From the NCBI GenBank assembly GCA_935421135.1, contig OW285187.1, forward strand, positions 5,146,001 to 5,210,000: 64,000 nt of DNA, in the 5' to 3' direction. Of this stretch, positions 36,901 to 60,547 are shown one piece after another. The notes beneath the pieces were generated by a model that saw only the letters and a list, made by a program, of their open reading frames with translations, ran no database searches and had not been told where the DNA came from. The number at the start of each line of letters is the position of its first letter. Position 1 is the stretch's first letter. Position numbers and translations under genes: made by a program. Origin of the DNA: Bugulina stolonifera. Taxonomy: Eukaryota; Bryozoa; Gymnolaemata; Cheilostomatida; Bugulidae.

Positions 36901-37614
36901 AAGCTTCCTTTTTCGGGGTTGCCGAGATGGCCGTGATGGTAGCGGCTTCAGACACATGCTAGGCGCAGTGCCGGAGGTTGGCGGTTCAAGACCACATTGC
37001 TCCCAGGAAAAAGTCCACAACATTGGTGGCAGCAGTGGGATGCTGAAAGACCCATGGCTCGTTGTGGTGGGGAGAATGTGGTGGAACTGTCCAACCGTGT
37101 GTGTGGGCTGATTGCCGCTATACATGCGGTCGTTGAAGCTTCCTTTTTCGGGGTTGCCGAGATGGCCGTGATGGTAGCGGCTTCAGACACATGCTAGGCG
37201 CAGTGCCGGAGGTTGGCGGTTCAAGACCACATTGCTCCCAGGAAAAAGTCCACAACATTATTATTGTATTATAATTATTAATTATTATTATATTATTTTA
37301 TAATTATTATAATATATTAATATTAATATAAATTATTATTATAACAAATTTAAAATAAATTATCATAATCGAAATCGGATAATCATAATCATAATCATAT
37401 CAGAAAAAATTAAATTAGAACATCATTTTATTTTTAAAGTAGCGTGGGTTTGCTTAATCCAGATTCAAGCGAGATTAACCAATTTTTAGACAGCCTAATA
37501 TCTAATAAGAGTGGTAATATTTAATATGAATAAATAATTTTGAAGCTAATTTTTATTTTAATTTCAATAAATCATACTTCTACTGTTATCACGCCGTGAA
37601 TTTACCTTCGCCAT
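27929..37614 (-). CDS. NOC3L: Nucleolar complex protein 3 (NOC3L), complete, 21 coding exons
   Basis: Nucleolar factor that with NOC2 accompanies pre-60S ribosomal particles towards export; in yeast also linked to replication licensing. Coding exons in transcript order: 37606-37614, 35987-36131, 35772-35883, 35445-35626, 34987-35159, 34520-34686, 33960-34081, 33473-33522, 33223-33342, 32706-32777, 32304-32360, 31618-31731, 31355-31435, 30616-30716, 30394-30466, 30152-30287, 29711-29781, 29239-29349, 28720-28851, 28117-28299, 27929-27982. All phases close, giving about 754 residues (human 800). The basic N-terminus (KGKASGFKLTNKKTNKLAKR) fits nucleolar targeting. Conserved segments: LLPIKDK, YAMRVRKLQQRQ, LKEFWDENDPDIK, FCKNIINVLVPLL, FAHLINVDFFDDL, SGQGEALNIDP and PDLDEPEYCNA (NOC3/CBF family). 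The first coding exon is only nine nucleotides (Met-Ala-Lys), in frame with exon 2 and followed by GTAAAT; any 5' UTR exon was not traced. Confidence 0.96.
30742..31058. repeat. 15-bp minisatellite (GACTAGTAGCTAGTA) in NOC3L intron
   Basis: About twenty copies of a 15-bp unit with few variants (GACTTGTAGCTAGTA, GACTGATAGCTAGTA). Because the unit is a multiple of three, an open frame of (LLATS)n appears on the minus strand; it has no gene context and lies within an intron. Confidence 0.9.
31126..31335. repeat. 17-bp minisatellite (ATACATCATGTTATAAT) in the same NOC3L intron
   Basis: About a dozen copies of an AT-rich 17-bp unit right beside the 15-bp array, ending roughly 20 bp before the exon 31355-31435. 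A further 23-bp repeat (GTACTATATAATATTATAGCACA) occurs three times at about 31528-31596 in the neighbouring intron. Confidence 0.85.
31737..32303 (-). repeat. NOC3L intron with both ends tandemly duplicated
   Basis: Next to the exon 32304-32360, the exon/donor junction is followed by three more copies of an about 65-bp unit (about 32090-32280). Each contains the exon-end sequence ACCTTGGGATT, i.e. on the minus strand a look-alike AATCCCAAG-GTATG or GTGTG donor. At the other end of the intron, beside the exon 31618-31731, the acceptor junction (minus strand CTTGTAG-GTTATAGACAC) is followed by two copies of an about 48-bp unit; one keeps an AG acceptor (CCTGTAG-ATTATAGACA), one has lost it. 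Confidence 0.7.
36843..37259 (+). mobile_element. tRNA-derived SINE, two identical tandem copies
   Basis: Two 182-bp copies (36843-37024 and 37078-37259) read as identical and are separated by 53 bp of other sequence, so the repeat period is 235 bp. Each contains an A-box-like GATGGCCGTGATGGTAGCGG and a B-box-like GGTTCAAGACC in the spacing of a class II tRNA (Leu/Ser type), then a short tail. That is the structure of a tRNA-derived SINE. It is much more GC-rich than the AT-rich intron around it. It lies between the nine-nucleotide first coding exon and exon 2 of NOC3L. Confidence 0.7.
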
Positions 37615-38598
37615 GTCAGAAATATGTCAGTTTTTGCAGCTGTATCTTTAGCCTATGATATGTGCTCCTCGATAAGTCGTACACCCTACATTCTCCGTCC
37701 ATACATAAGAGCGTTTTACCCTCTTTGGTCCATATATGATCGGAGGATACATAGCTCCGCCCGAGACTCACCTTTGACACGCCCACATACCCCAATAGTA
37801 AAGTTAACTTTTCTTCAGGTAGAGTTGTGTCCCCTTTCATATTCCTTCGCTTCGTAGTTATGTTCTCCCGGGGAGTAGGTAACTCTACGCTGCAGCCCAC
37901 TGCAAAGGGAAGCTATCCAAAAAGTATGTGTTATTGTATGGCTTTGCTGCAAAGATAGTTGGCCATCTTTGGCCACTCCAGAAGAGGAGGGAAAACAACT
38001 TCTCCATAATTTAGCAGAGAGATTTGATACATTGTTACTGTTTTAGCTCAAATGTTTATTAGAAACTAGACTAGCTAACAAAATATATAAAGTACAACAG
38101 AATATAAATGATTACTACACTGGTATCTGGGAGAGCAAGCCATAAGGTAATTGCGATTAACAGAAGTGATTAGAATAACTCTTGGTTTCTAACAAAAATA
38201 TAAAATGTGCTGTAGGTATAGGGAAGTGATAAGCCAAACCCCCACCTGGTGATACATGCAAATATATACAAGTGAAATGCATAAATCTAGTCCAGGAGTC
38301 TGGTCTGGCTATGCGGTCTTCAATAACTAAATATTGAATAGAAAGATTACTACTGTGGGAGCCTGAGAATAGAATACAAAGCTAAGTTGACTATCAACTT
38401 GTTTGGAAGATCTGAGAATGAAGAAACCTCTAATTACCATAATATACTGTAATTCTCAACTAGGTACTGATATGTTATAAGTAGACTGTAGTAATGTCAA
38501 TACAGTACTAGGACACCTAAACACGTGATTGAGTCATTGAGTCAACGGTATTGGAAGCAAGACAAAGTTTTGTACAGAATATGGACATTGTTCTGCGC
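37615..38598. other. NOC3L upstream region and CHEK2 3' UTR
   Basis: About 1 kb between the NOC3L start and the CHEK2 stop, both genes on the minus strand. A minus-strand AATAAA at 38055-38060 could end CHEK2. No TATA box is recognised. A plus-strand open frame starts just past the NOC3L start, but it has no splice context or family resemblance. Confidence 0.5.
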
Positions 38599-51306
<12,708 letters not shown>

Positions 51307-53987
51307 CAACACGCCACCTGAAAAGATTTACATGAAATACATATATGTATATAAATGCTACATTGATTATATTGTATTTTGAGAAAAAATAATTCTTTAT
51401 TTGCCACCATGTTACATCACATAGGACTATGTATGTACATGTACATTATGTGTCTGTGGCTGCTACTTTCACACTTGTAAAGAGTACAATGATTTTGTCT
51501 ATGTGGAACTGGTCTAAATTGATTAACTATATAGTGTCGATGCAACGCGGCGTTAAAGTTTATGTTATATGCAGAATGCTCAGATTTGATTATGACTGAC
51601 AGGTGGACTTGTGACATCATTAGCCCAAGATTTATGTGGGAGTGGCGAGTGAAAGTAGGCCTATCGTAACCACTTCTGTGAGTGATCAAAGGCTAGTTAT
51701 ACTAATGCAAATTTCCAAATTGTCTGTTTACACTTTATATCAATTATACAAATATTTAGAACTTTAGAACAGCTTCAACTGTTGCCGTGCAATGAGTCTT
51801 ATTTATATTCTGTGATTTGCATAAGCCATATGTAACTCTGGTTCAGTGTATTTCGCACCTTTTAAAAACTCGAGCTGATAGCCTACAGCAAGCGGTATGC
51901 CTCGTTAGCTAGCAATACAGATTTTCGCTATTTAGCATTCTAGGGTATCATTCTAAGTTAGTCTTAAACTCATGAACAATGTTTAGTACAAAGTTCTTGT
52001 GATGCAGTTTTATGTTTTAGTAGCCTAGATATAGTGGGAGGACCTCCTCTCCCAAGAGCTCGTGTAATGGTTGTTCTCAATCTATTGTTCATCATTTCAT
52101 CACAAGTCCTAATAAGTGACCTATGATTCTTTTCAGAGGACAAGAAGAGTCCCTCACTGTTGCTATGCCTCTCTCGAAACGATTGTACTACTCTTGTAGT
52201 CTATCCCGGTTTGCAGCGACACTCTTCTTTTTAGCTTACCGGTGAAACAAATAGCAATGCTCTGCACTGTTTCAAGGTCCCATTGCGTCTATTTCGTACA
52301 TGGATCTCACACAACGAAGACATATCCGACCTGGTGCTGATTGTGAGCTTAGCTTTTTTGATGGATTATCCCTAGTTGATTAGTTCGATGCATTTTGGAC
52401 TTTATGCGCTTGTCAAATCTCATGTTGATGTTTGACTGTAGGAGAACATTCAGATATATGCTAGATAGTGCACAGTAGTGAACCACAGGTTATTCTTCGC
52501 TATCATTGAAGCAATACAAAATTATTAACATAATCATAATGATGATCATAATGCAATTCAAATCGTGTGAAATACAACATACAAATGTATAATATAATTA
52601 ATAATGTAATCACATATATAATTTGTTGATATTTTTCTAACAATAAGTCAATCTTTTTTTTAATTTTTAGATCACGTAAGTGCGATCAACTCTCTGTATA
52701 ACCATACCAAAATTATTTAGGTTACGCACTATTAAAATTTCGGTTTTTTGAAATGCCTACGCTACTAACTAACTTTTCTTTTAACTTTTACTTTGTTAGT
52801 GACATTGAATGATGTTTCCCGTGCAGAAATAGAATTACGCCCATATAGGCAACCTAAACACTTTTGAATCTAGAAATATGCTATACACAGCTGGTATAGT
52901 GAATGGTGAAATCCCTAGATATGTGTTGGTTTCGCGTTGTTGCACTGTGCAGAAAAGTTTCCAGCGGCTCCTAAATGCCGGATGCTAAACATTAATGAAG
53001 TAATGCCGTTACGGAGGAAGTCTAGAGTTCCATGCGCCGAAGATGCATGTCGAACGTTAACAGTGTGGGACCGTATTATTCAACGTTTGCGGAAAAGCCT
53101 GCGACCCATTGCTATCTTACCCATATAGTTACTTGCCTACAATAGTCGATTGAGAGACTTTAGTCGTTCAACTTCTATTTGTGGACTCTGCGCTACACCC
53201 AGTTCAATTAATCAATTTTCACCAGTTCTTCAGCTTGGTTACAAATAATTCTAACATTAGAATTTGTACTATTATTCTTGCCAATAGTGTTATATTCAAT
53301 ATCGTTTTTTTAATTAACCTAAGACCTGTAGTCTTTAAACCACTTCCCAAGTTTTAAGGTTTGTCAAAGTCTTTAACATTTAGGCCTACTTATACTTATC
53401 CAATCCTTAGATTTTTTTTAAACTGAATATTGATATTCCCCAAGGATTTTGAAGGAGATCTTTGGAAGAGGTAAAAACGTGGGAACTCTATGATTAGAAA
53501 AACATATATATATTTTTTTATTTTTTGTTGATATTTTTATAATAATAAGTCAATTCCTTTTTATTTTTTTAGGTCAAGTATATGTGTGCATGTAATTGTA
53601 TGTAAGATTTTTTTTAATAGTATTAAGTATAGTATTCAATAAGAATAACAAGTTTTAGTAAGTAGGGAAAACTTAAACATTACTGGGTATTATTAGTCTC
53701 ACCACGAATATCTCTAATAGTTCTTAGCCAAAAAGAATTAAAAAAACACTCGTTCTTGTAGAGGGTAAAAAAAGTATTGCCAGCCTGTCGTCGTTGTCGA
53801 GCATGCTAGTTTTTTTTTGGTGCATAATAGGAGGGTGTTATTACATCAGATGTTAGTGATTTATAAAATAATTTTATACATAATTCTTTTCATCCTTGTG
53901 CTAGGGTGGAGATACCTGCATCATTTCGCAGTTTAGTAAAACCAAGGAGTAAGAGAGAGAAGGAGGCTCGTCCATGAGAATTTTGTG

Positions 53988-54748
53988 TTCGATGTGCTCC
54001 TCGGTTTAAAAATATGAGCACATGAGTCGCTGGCATTAAGCGAGTAGACAACTCCGTTGAATCGTGATGCGCTTCTTCATTGTTAAACAGGTATAAAAGC
54101 AATGCACATGTGCACGGCTCTGGCGCTTATTACGTCACAGCTATAGCATCCAATCAAAATCATTTCTATAGAGAGATAAACATAATCGTTCATTGAGATA
54201 GCCAATAGTTTGAGCACTATTTTCATTTAGTTTGGGCATCTTGTAGGGCCCACAAACTAGCCTATTCACTGAACTGGTATCTGAACTATATGCCATAAAA
54301 CAGACCACGTATATGGAGTCCTGATGTCTGAGAGACGTGTTGCACAAATTGACTCATTTCAACCGCGATTCAAGTGTTTGTACGTTTTATTTATTATGAA
54401 GGAGCAAAGTTTAAATTTGGAATTCAAGCTCACTCACTGTAGCAAACTTAAATCTATCAGTGGTATTTTTCCTTATATTGTTGATCATGTTGGTATTTGC
54501 AAAAAGTGTCATTTTATATCGAGATACGAAATTTTCTTCAAATATGGCGATTTTACTCGGCTATATCTTTCGTATCCCAGTGACATAAATAGTGTGTTTA
54601 TAGTCAATCTGTTCACCAGGCTATTACCAATTAGTGACATTGATTATATTTTAATTCTAGTTAATGTGTGAATTTCACATTTTTAAAAATATTCATCATC
54701 TTTTCTTCAGACTTTACCAAGTACCCGAGGCGCACATCGAACACTGGA
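53988..54748. repeat. Inverted repeat pair, about 740 bp apart
   Basis: GTGTTCGATGTGCTCCTCGG at about 53988-54007 is found inverted at about 54729-54748 with one mismatch (GCTCC/GCGCC). The segment between them has no recognised coding content. The pair may be the ends of a small element or an inverted duplication. Confidence 0.55.
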
Positions 54749-54829
54749 AGCCCATTGTAACATATATACAGGTTTTCATAGACGAGACGAACTGTAAACC
54801 TCAGTCCTTTATTTTAACTTTGTATTTTT

Positions 54830-54945
54830 TCTAATTTTTGGATATTGTTTTAGTATACGGGTCCCAGACCTGGCATCCACACTCAAGTACAGGTTTGACC
54901 AGAGTGTTGAATGCTACCTGTCTCGTGTTAGTGTCTGCAGACCTT
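54830..54945 (-). mobile_element. Non-LTR retrotransposon (LINE) reverse transcriptase fragment
   Basis: On the minus strand a short frame reads RQVAFNTLVKPVLECGCQVW followed by DPYTK, the C-terminal end of the reverse transcriptase domain typical of CR1/L2/Jockey-type LINEs (family pattern A-x-x-x-L-V-x-P-x-L-E-x-x-x-x-V-W-D-P). It ends in a stop a few codons later. Only this fragment is recognisable. Confidence 0.7.
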
Positions 54946-55343
54946 AAGACCTATATGCAGATGTTCCTGCAAGAGTAATTTTATTAGTTTATTTCAGAAT
55001 AGAATTACTATTAGAGTATAGTTAGCCCGAAACGATCTGTCTGAGACTTTCATAAATCAAATCATTAAACTAGAGGCAATATATTTTCTATCTTATGGTA
55101 TTGGTCTTACTCTTTCTTGATATCTTATTGCAATGATACGAAAATCCAGATGGTATAGGCCTACTAGTAGGCTAAATTGGTACAATACCAATAGATGTTA
55201 GACATGGATATCGCAGTACTCAGAAGGGCATGCATATATCGAATAACATGTAGCTCCAGATATGTATCTGCACATGACTTTGCTAGTACTGTGCTAATCA
55301 ACATCACTAATATATTTTGATGTTTATAGTTGAACAATCTACC

Positions 55344-58300
55344 ATGGAGGACTCGGGTGACATTCGACTCTTAGTCTGTCAACGTATTGGTGAGGTTGAA
55401 AATGCTGTGAAGTCACTGCAAAGGTCTAGAAAGTCTCTGCTATATCAGGCTTATGAGGTGAGGAAACTTCTATCACGTCTTACACTTATGGTTCAACCAT
55501 TTATCCCAGAATCGCTTAGGCTTAGGCTACTATGTAAAGTCCATTCTATTTATAAGCAACTTTCATATGATTATATAGGTCTACGAAATGAGCACATCGT
55601 GTCTTGCCACTATGGAAAGGTTCTGTTAGAGGCAGTAGTGGAGAAATCTGGATAGCCTTAGTTCCTTTTCTGCAGTTGGAGTTTAGGGTGAGGGCAGTCA
55701 ACCAGTGAAATATTGAGAAGACAACTTCTCCTACTTTAATTTTGCCGAGGATCAAAAGCTATGTCAAATTTCTCCACTTGTGCACTGAAATTGAAGCGCA
55801 CATAACTACTAACTGTGTCCATTGCTACGGTAACCTGTTGCAAAATTCATTGTGATTGGTTGAGCCTGTTTCAAGGTTTACTCTGATTGGTTGACCATGT
55901 TGCAAGGTTGCTTGTGGTTGGCTTAGCGTGTTGTAAGGTTGATTGTGGTGATCGGGTTAAAACTTTGGCGCTAGCTCTGTTTAAAGACTATCGTAGTGTC
56001 CAAACCAGTACGTTAGGTTTAGTAGAACACGGCATCGAGTTAACAGCTCTATTCAGCATGTTCTCGCTAAGACAACTGACTAATGTATTGAGTCTGTGAC
56101 TGTTTCAGGCAAAGCAGAGCATACTGAATGCATTTATCAGTGAGAGGGATGAGATGCACAAGAAGGAGATGCGACTGTTAGTTCAGGTGGACAATCTGCT
56201 ACAGAGTAAGGATGATGCCCTTGTTACACAGCTGAGCAAACTCAACCAAGTGCTTGGTTGTCTGAGAAACTGTCTGGAAAGTCCCCATCCATGTGGAGAC
56301 TGTTTGGAGAAGTGAGTAGGCTGTACCTTGATATACAGTACATGTAGACTGGTTTTCTTATCAGTATGGCCCCATTGGATGTGCAAAATGTACAATTATC
56401 CAATGCTAAATGTAATAAATCATGTAATGTCGCTATGGTGATAAAACTGCTTTTGATGTATGTACATAATGCGAGTGTATTTCATGGTAGAATGTTTATG
56501 TTTAGCCCAAGTTGTAGGCCTACTATGTCACACTATGTTGCTAGGATGTATGTTGCTGATACAGTGAAGGATTGCAACTGTATCTATAGTTGTTTTGATA
56601 ATATAACAAGGTCTTTCTTGATATAAAGCCAAATAGTGACATGAATTCTGAGCGTGAGGTATTCGCATTTCAATCAACATCTATATGACTATATCATAAT
56701 ATACTGTGCTATTCTCTCACACCCTTTATCAATATAACCAGCCCCTGGAAGATAACATAGCATGTTACTGTAAAGCTCATAGGCTACCATAGGCATATGT
56801 TATACTGGTACACATCGTGTAGGTTTGATGACATTGACATGCTGTCTGTACAAGAGGTGACTGTAGACTTGGCATCTGCTAATGAGCTGCTAAAAGAGAC
56901 CATGAAGAACTACAAACAGTTTCCAGCCAGTTCAACTTTCGGCCGTGAGGTAGGTTGTTATACTCGCGTTCAAGTTCTTTATGGCCAAGCAGTTTGCAGT
57001 TTGGTAAAGAGCTGATTCACAAATGACAGTTTCACAACTTTATTTGTGTTTTTGGTTTTGAAACTGACAGTCACAAAACATAATTTTGAAAGTCGTAGAT
57101 ATATATAATGTATTTTAGTTTAGTAGCTGTGCATTTGGTGTAGATATGGTCTGGGTAGGTCTCACAGTCAAATATCCTATAGATGGCTCAATAGTCTAGT
57201 CAATCAACAAATGAGTCAGTTGGCTGAGCTAGCTAATATAAACTCTCCTTACCAATACATGTAGGCATTCGGTTAGACTGAAGTTACTTTGGTAACTCGG
57301 GTTTTGACTAGTTGGCCTGATGCCCAGTCTAGCCTAGTCAGTCACGTAGGCAAATATGAATATGCCTGATTAATGGTATTGGTTATACAATTATATCGCT
57401 ATAGGCATATCAATAGCAGTTGTAAATGCTATTAATTATGGGCTACATGCATGGTAATACAGGCCTATAATCATTGTTATTAGCTTGCAGCAGCTAAGTC
57501 AGAATCCAACTGATGTAGTTGTTGACTTGGTCACCACAGCTAGTAGGAAATAATGTTTAGTCATCACCAGGTGTAATTCCCAACACGTAAAGCAGGACTA
57601 CTCCATAACAATAGGCTATAACAGATCAATAATTCAGTGTTACAAATAACCTTTCCATGGGCCCTTGGAGAGCTTATACACTCAACAGCTGCTGCTGTAG
57701 CAGTACAAGTGTGTGATGACCAACTATGTATAATATATCATGATACTAAAGAAATTGTGTGTAGTAGCTATTAGCCTCCTGAGTAGACACTGACCAGTTG
57801 CAGCCATCAACAGAATGTTTCTGAGAATGTGTGCGTATCATTAATCAGGCAGCCTCTGGCAACCATGAGCTCAGTTGCCAATAATATTCTAGCAGTCTAG
57901 CACACCGACTAAGATATGGTAAATTCCTTTCCTGATGAGCAACTGTCAAGTAGTTGAAACGTTCCAGCAACTTCCCAATAAAATAGGAGGGTAAACAAAA
58001 TGTTGCATCATGAAAGGGATAAAAGATAATGTTACTTGGTAGCTATCACTGTTATTATTGGCCTACTGTTGCCTCAGTGAGATTCAGATTACATCATCAC
58101 AGGTCCACAAACAGCCTCTCTTGTGACGTCTTATACAACAGATATACTGATTTATCATCATTTGCCACTCAGTGCCTCAATTCTCATCAATCCATGATAA
58201 TGAATGAGACAAATAGTCACTTCTTACACAATTGTTTACAGATTTGACTTGAAACCCTTTGGCTACAATGATTGATAAAAGATCATTTTATTTGCAATTC

Positions 58301-60214
58301 CAGAAAGCTGACAGATGATACCCAGTATATAAATAATAAACTGTCATGTTTCAGTATTGGGACGTTGTTTACATTGAGCATATCAGTAAGTTATAGTATG
58401 CAACCCACAGATAGATTACATTTACATATCCACCACACTAACTGGTTACTGTTTGTTGTTTAGGTGGAACTGGATGGACACAGTACAACCAAGTGGTTGG
58501 TCACACCACCTAGTAACCACTCTACTGAGTCTACACAGCCAGATGGTTCTGAGTTCATCTCTACAGAGTGGTTGCTACAACATCATGCAGGGGATGGTAG
58601 GTGCTTGTCTTCTATGGGGATAGATACATGTATGTGATATGCACTATACACTCATAATAAATAAACTTAGTTGTGTATCACAGTGTAGTCATGTTATGGT
58701 CTATGAAGGGTGTGCTAAGCTAATATGACATTTGATAACATGTGATATTGACCCTCACTGACCTCTAGTGACCTACATGTACAATAGGCATGTCTGGTTA
58801 GTAGCAGCCTACTATAATGTTGTACTTCAGTGTAGTTATATGATGCACTCTTGCTGCATTATAATAATATGTTATTCTTATAAATTATGGTGTGCTCTCA
58901 CTGGCCGATGCCACTGACCACTACCACCTATATGCATGTGACTTGACTTGCTCACAATTTATTCCCGTCATATAAGGGTAATACTAGTGTAGATGTAGTC
59001 TGTATTACGGTATACTACTGTTAAGCAGGTGGGGACGCTAGACAACACTTCACCCACGTTAGATCTCAGACTGATGACCAATGGCTAAGAAGCACTGGAC
59101 AGTCTACTAACTCTCTCTGTGGCTACGTGTTCAAGAGATTCTTCACTATCATGGGACAGGACCAGCGGGATTGGCTATATCAGGTGCCTATAATTGTGAT
59201 GCTTTTCATTGTAGTGAATATGATTGAAATTTTTGCAAATAGGTCTACCTCGCATGTCAAAACTATTTGTGTACTTTACTGCAGCACAATAGCTATGCTT
59301 ATAATACATGTTGTGGATGTGCGCTGGTGTTTTGTGACAATCAACCTCTTCTCTACTTGTATTACGGATGAATTCTTTTACAGACACAGGCTGATGGAAT
59401 GGGCTGCTCTTCAACTTCTGGCAGCGAGAGTGACTCAGAGAGCAGTGTCACCAGCACTTCCTCCCTCTCATCCTCGTGTATCATACTGCCAAGTACTGCA
59501 ACTTCCGACAGCAGCAACAGCTCCTTCACTTATCTCTCGTCACACCTTGCTCGGCCCCCTCCGCGCTCTGCTACACCATTGGAGGTGTCGGAGTGGGTGG
59601 CGTCTTGCCAGCCTAATGTTGATGACAACACCTGGATAGCTGACAGTACTCGTGTTGCTACTGCTGTAAATTCCTATATGGATGAAGATGAGGAACATGA
59701 AGTGATAGACGAATGGCTCTGTCGTCCACAGATGTCAGCTTCAGACCACATACCTGAGACTTACCACTCTGTCCACACTACATTTACCTCTGGGCAGCAA
59801 ATTCTGTCACCTACAAATGATGAGTGGCTAGTCAAGATGAACAAGTTGGGTGGGGAGGTGTCAGGTATAGATTGGCAGCAAGAGAAATGTGATTCCTCTT
59901 CTAAACTTGGGGATCGTGAGAGGGACGAGTGGCTGTCAAAGAAGCTGGCTTATTGCTGTTTGTCAGAAGGCTATTGGCTACAGGATACTGCTGGGGAGAA
60001 AAGTGGGTCGTGGGTGGCTGACCATGGCCAGATTTATGGCCGACAAAAGTCTACTGGCTACCCTGAAGATGATTGGTTGTGTGGTGAAGAGAAAGGTGAC
60101 CTTCCCGAAAGTAAAGCAGGAGTTGGTGTACCTTCCCTCGACAGAGAATGGCTGCTTGTTAAGAACCACCTGACCAAGATATCTAACAGCAGTGACTCAT
60201 TGTGGCTTATGTAA
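55344..60214 (+). CDS. NCOA4: NCOA4-like ferritinophagy receptor, 6 coding exons
   Basis: In vertebrates NCOA4 binds ferritin and delivers it to autophagosomes and lysosomes to release iron. Exons: 55344-55457, 56109-56311, 56823-56949, 58464-58596, 59029-59183, 59384-60214; phases close to about 520 residues (human 614). Exons 1-3 encode a coiled-coil region that resembles the ARA70 domain (QSILNAFISERDEMHKKEMR then LLVQVDNLLQSK, LNQVLGCLRNCLES). The rest carries many aromatic WL motifs in acidic context, the recognisable feature of NCOA4: KWLVTPP, EWLLQHH, QWLRST, DWLYQ, DEWLCR, DEWLVK, DEWLSK, DDWLCG, REWLLV, SLWLM, plus looser EWVAS, TWIAD and SWVAD. A serine-rich stretch (SGSESDSESS) starts the last exon. 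Identification rests on domain order and motif style; overall similarity is low. A short extra exon in the 56950-58463 intron cannot be excluded. Confidence 0.82.
55815..55945. repeat. Short ~30-bp repeat in NCOA4 intron 1
   Basis: Four to five diverged copies of a unit like GATTGGTTGACCATGTTGCA-AGGTT lie head to tail in the first intron. No coding meaning seen. Confidence 0.6.
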
Positions 60215-60547
60215 CATTTGCTGGAATTCCCTTATGGGTGAAGATCTGTCTGTTGTTGTAGTCATCTATCAGCTTATTTAGAGGAAACTAGTCTATATCA
60301 AGATAGAGGAGTACTCCAAGTTGCTTCTAGAAGAATGTGCAAGTTTTTTATCTATTTTCTTATTATACAGATATTGCATTTTACACTAATACCAAACTGA
60401 CCTAAACTGTCAATTATTACAATATTTAATGAGTGGGCTGGATCAAATATGAATATAAATTTGGTTTCCTTTTAGTAAATATGTTAGAATGTATCCCTAG
60501 CTGTTCAAATATAGTTCTGCTTTATATATGATTTGGTCGCCACTTTG
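60215..60547. other. Convergent gap between NCOA4 and the membrane-protein gene
   Basis: Only 333 bp separate the two stop codons. AT-rich; no canonical AATAAA was found on either strand, so poly(A) sites are unknown or use variant signals. No exon seen. Confidence 0.5.

Larger units (their letters stand above)
51318..55343. other. Divergent intergenic region between CHEK2 and NCOA4
   Basis: About 4 kb with no convincing coding exon. The CHEK2 5' UTR exon must lie here, upstream of the acceptor at 51318-51320, and an acceptor-like TTTATAG at 55323-55329 suggests an NCOA4 5' UTR exon too. It contains two diverged direct copies of a roughly 50-bp AT-rich sequence (about 52620 and 53524, with TTTGTTGATATTTTT), a pair of inverted repeats and a LINE fragment, listed separately. 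Confidence 0.5.

Noticed and set aside
36900..37010. A tRNA gene
   Set aside because: A- and B-box-like sequences are present but the arms do not pair like a functional tRNA and the unit has a SINE body; two copies in tandem.
37624..37857. Plus-strand frame head-to-head with NOC3L
   Set aside because: No recognisable domain or splice sites; lies in the likely NOC3L promoter.
54324..54671. 115-codon plus-strand frame upstream of NCOA4
   Set aside because: AT-rich, no family resemblance, no splice signals linking it to NCOA4; length is plausible by chance.
59127..59639. 170-codon plus-strand frame
   Set aside because: Reads through NCOA4 exon 59029-59183, its intron and the last exon in a different frame; a shadow of the real exons.
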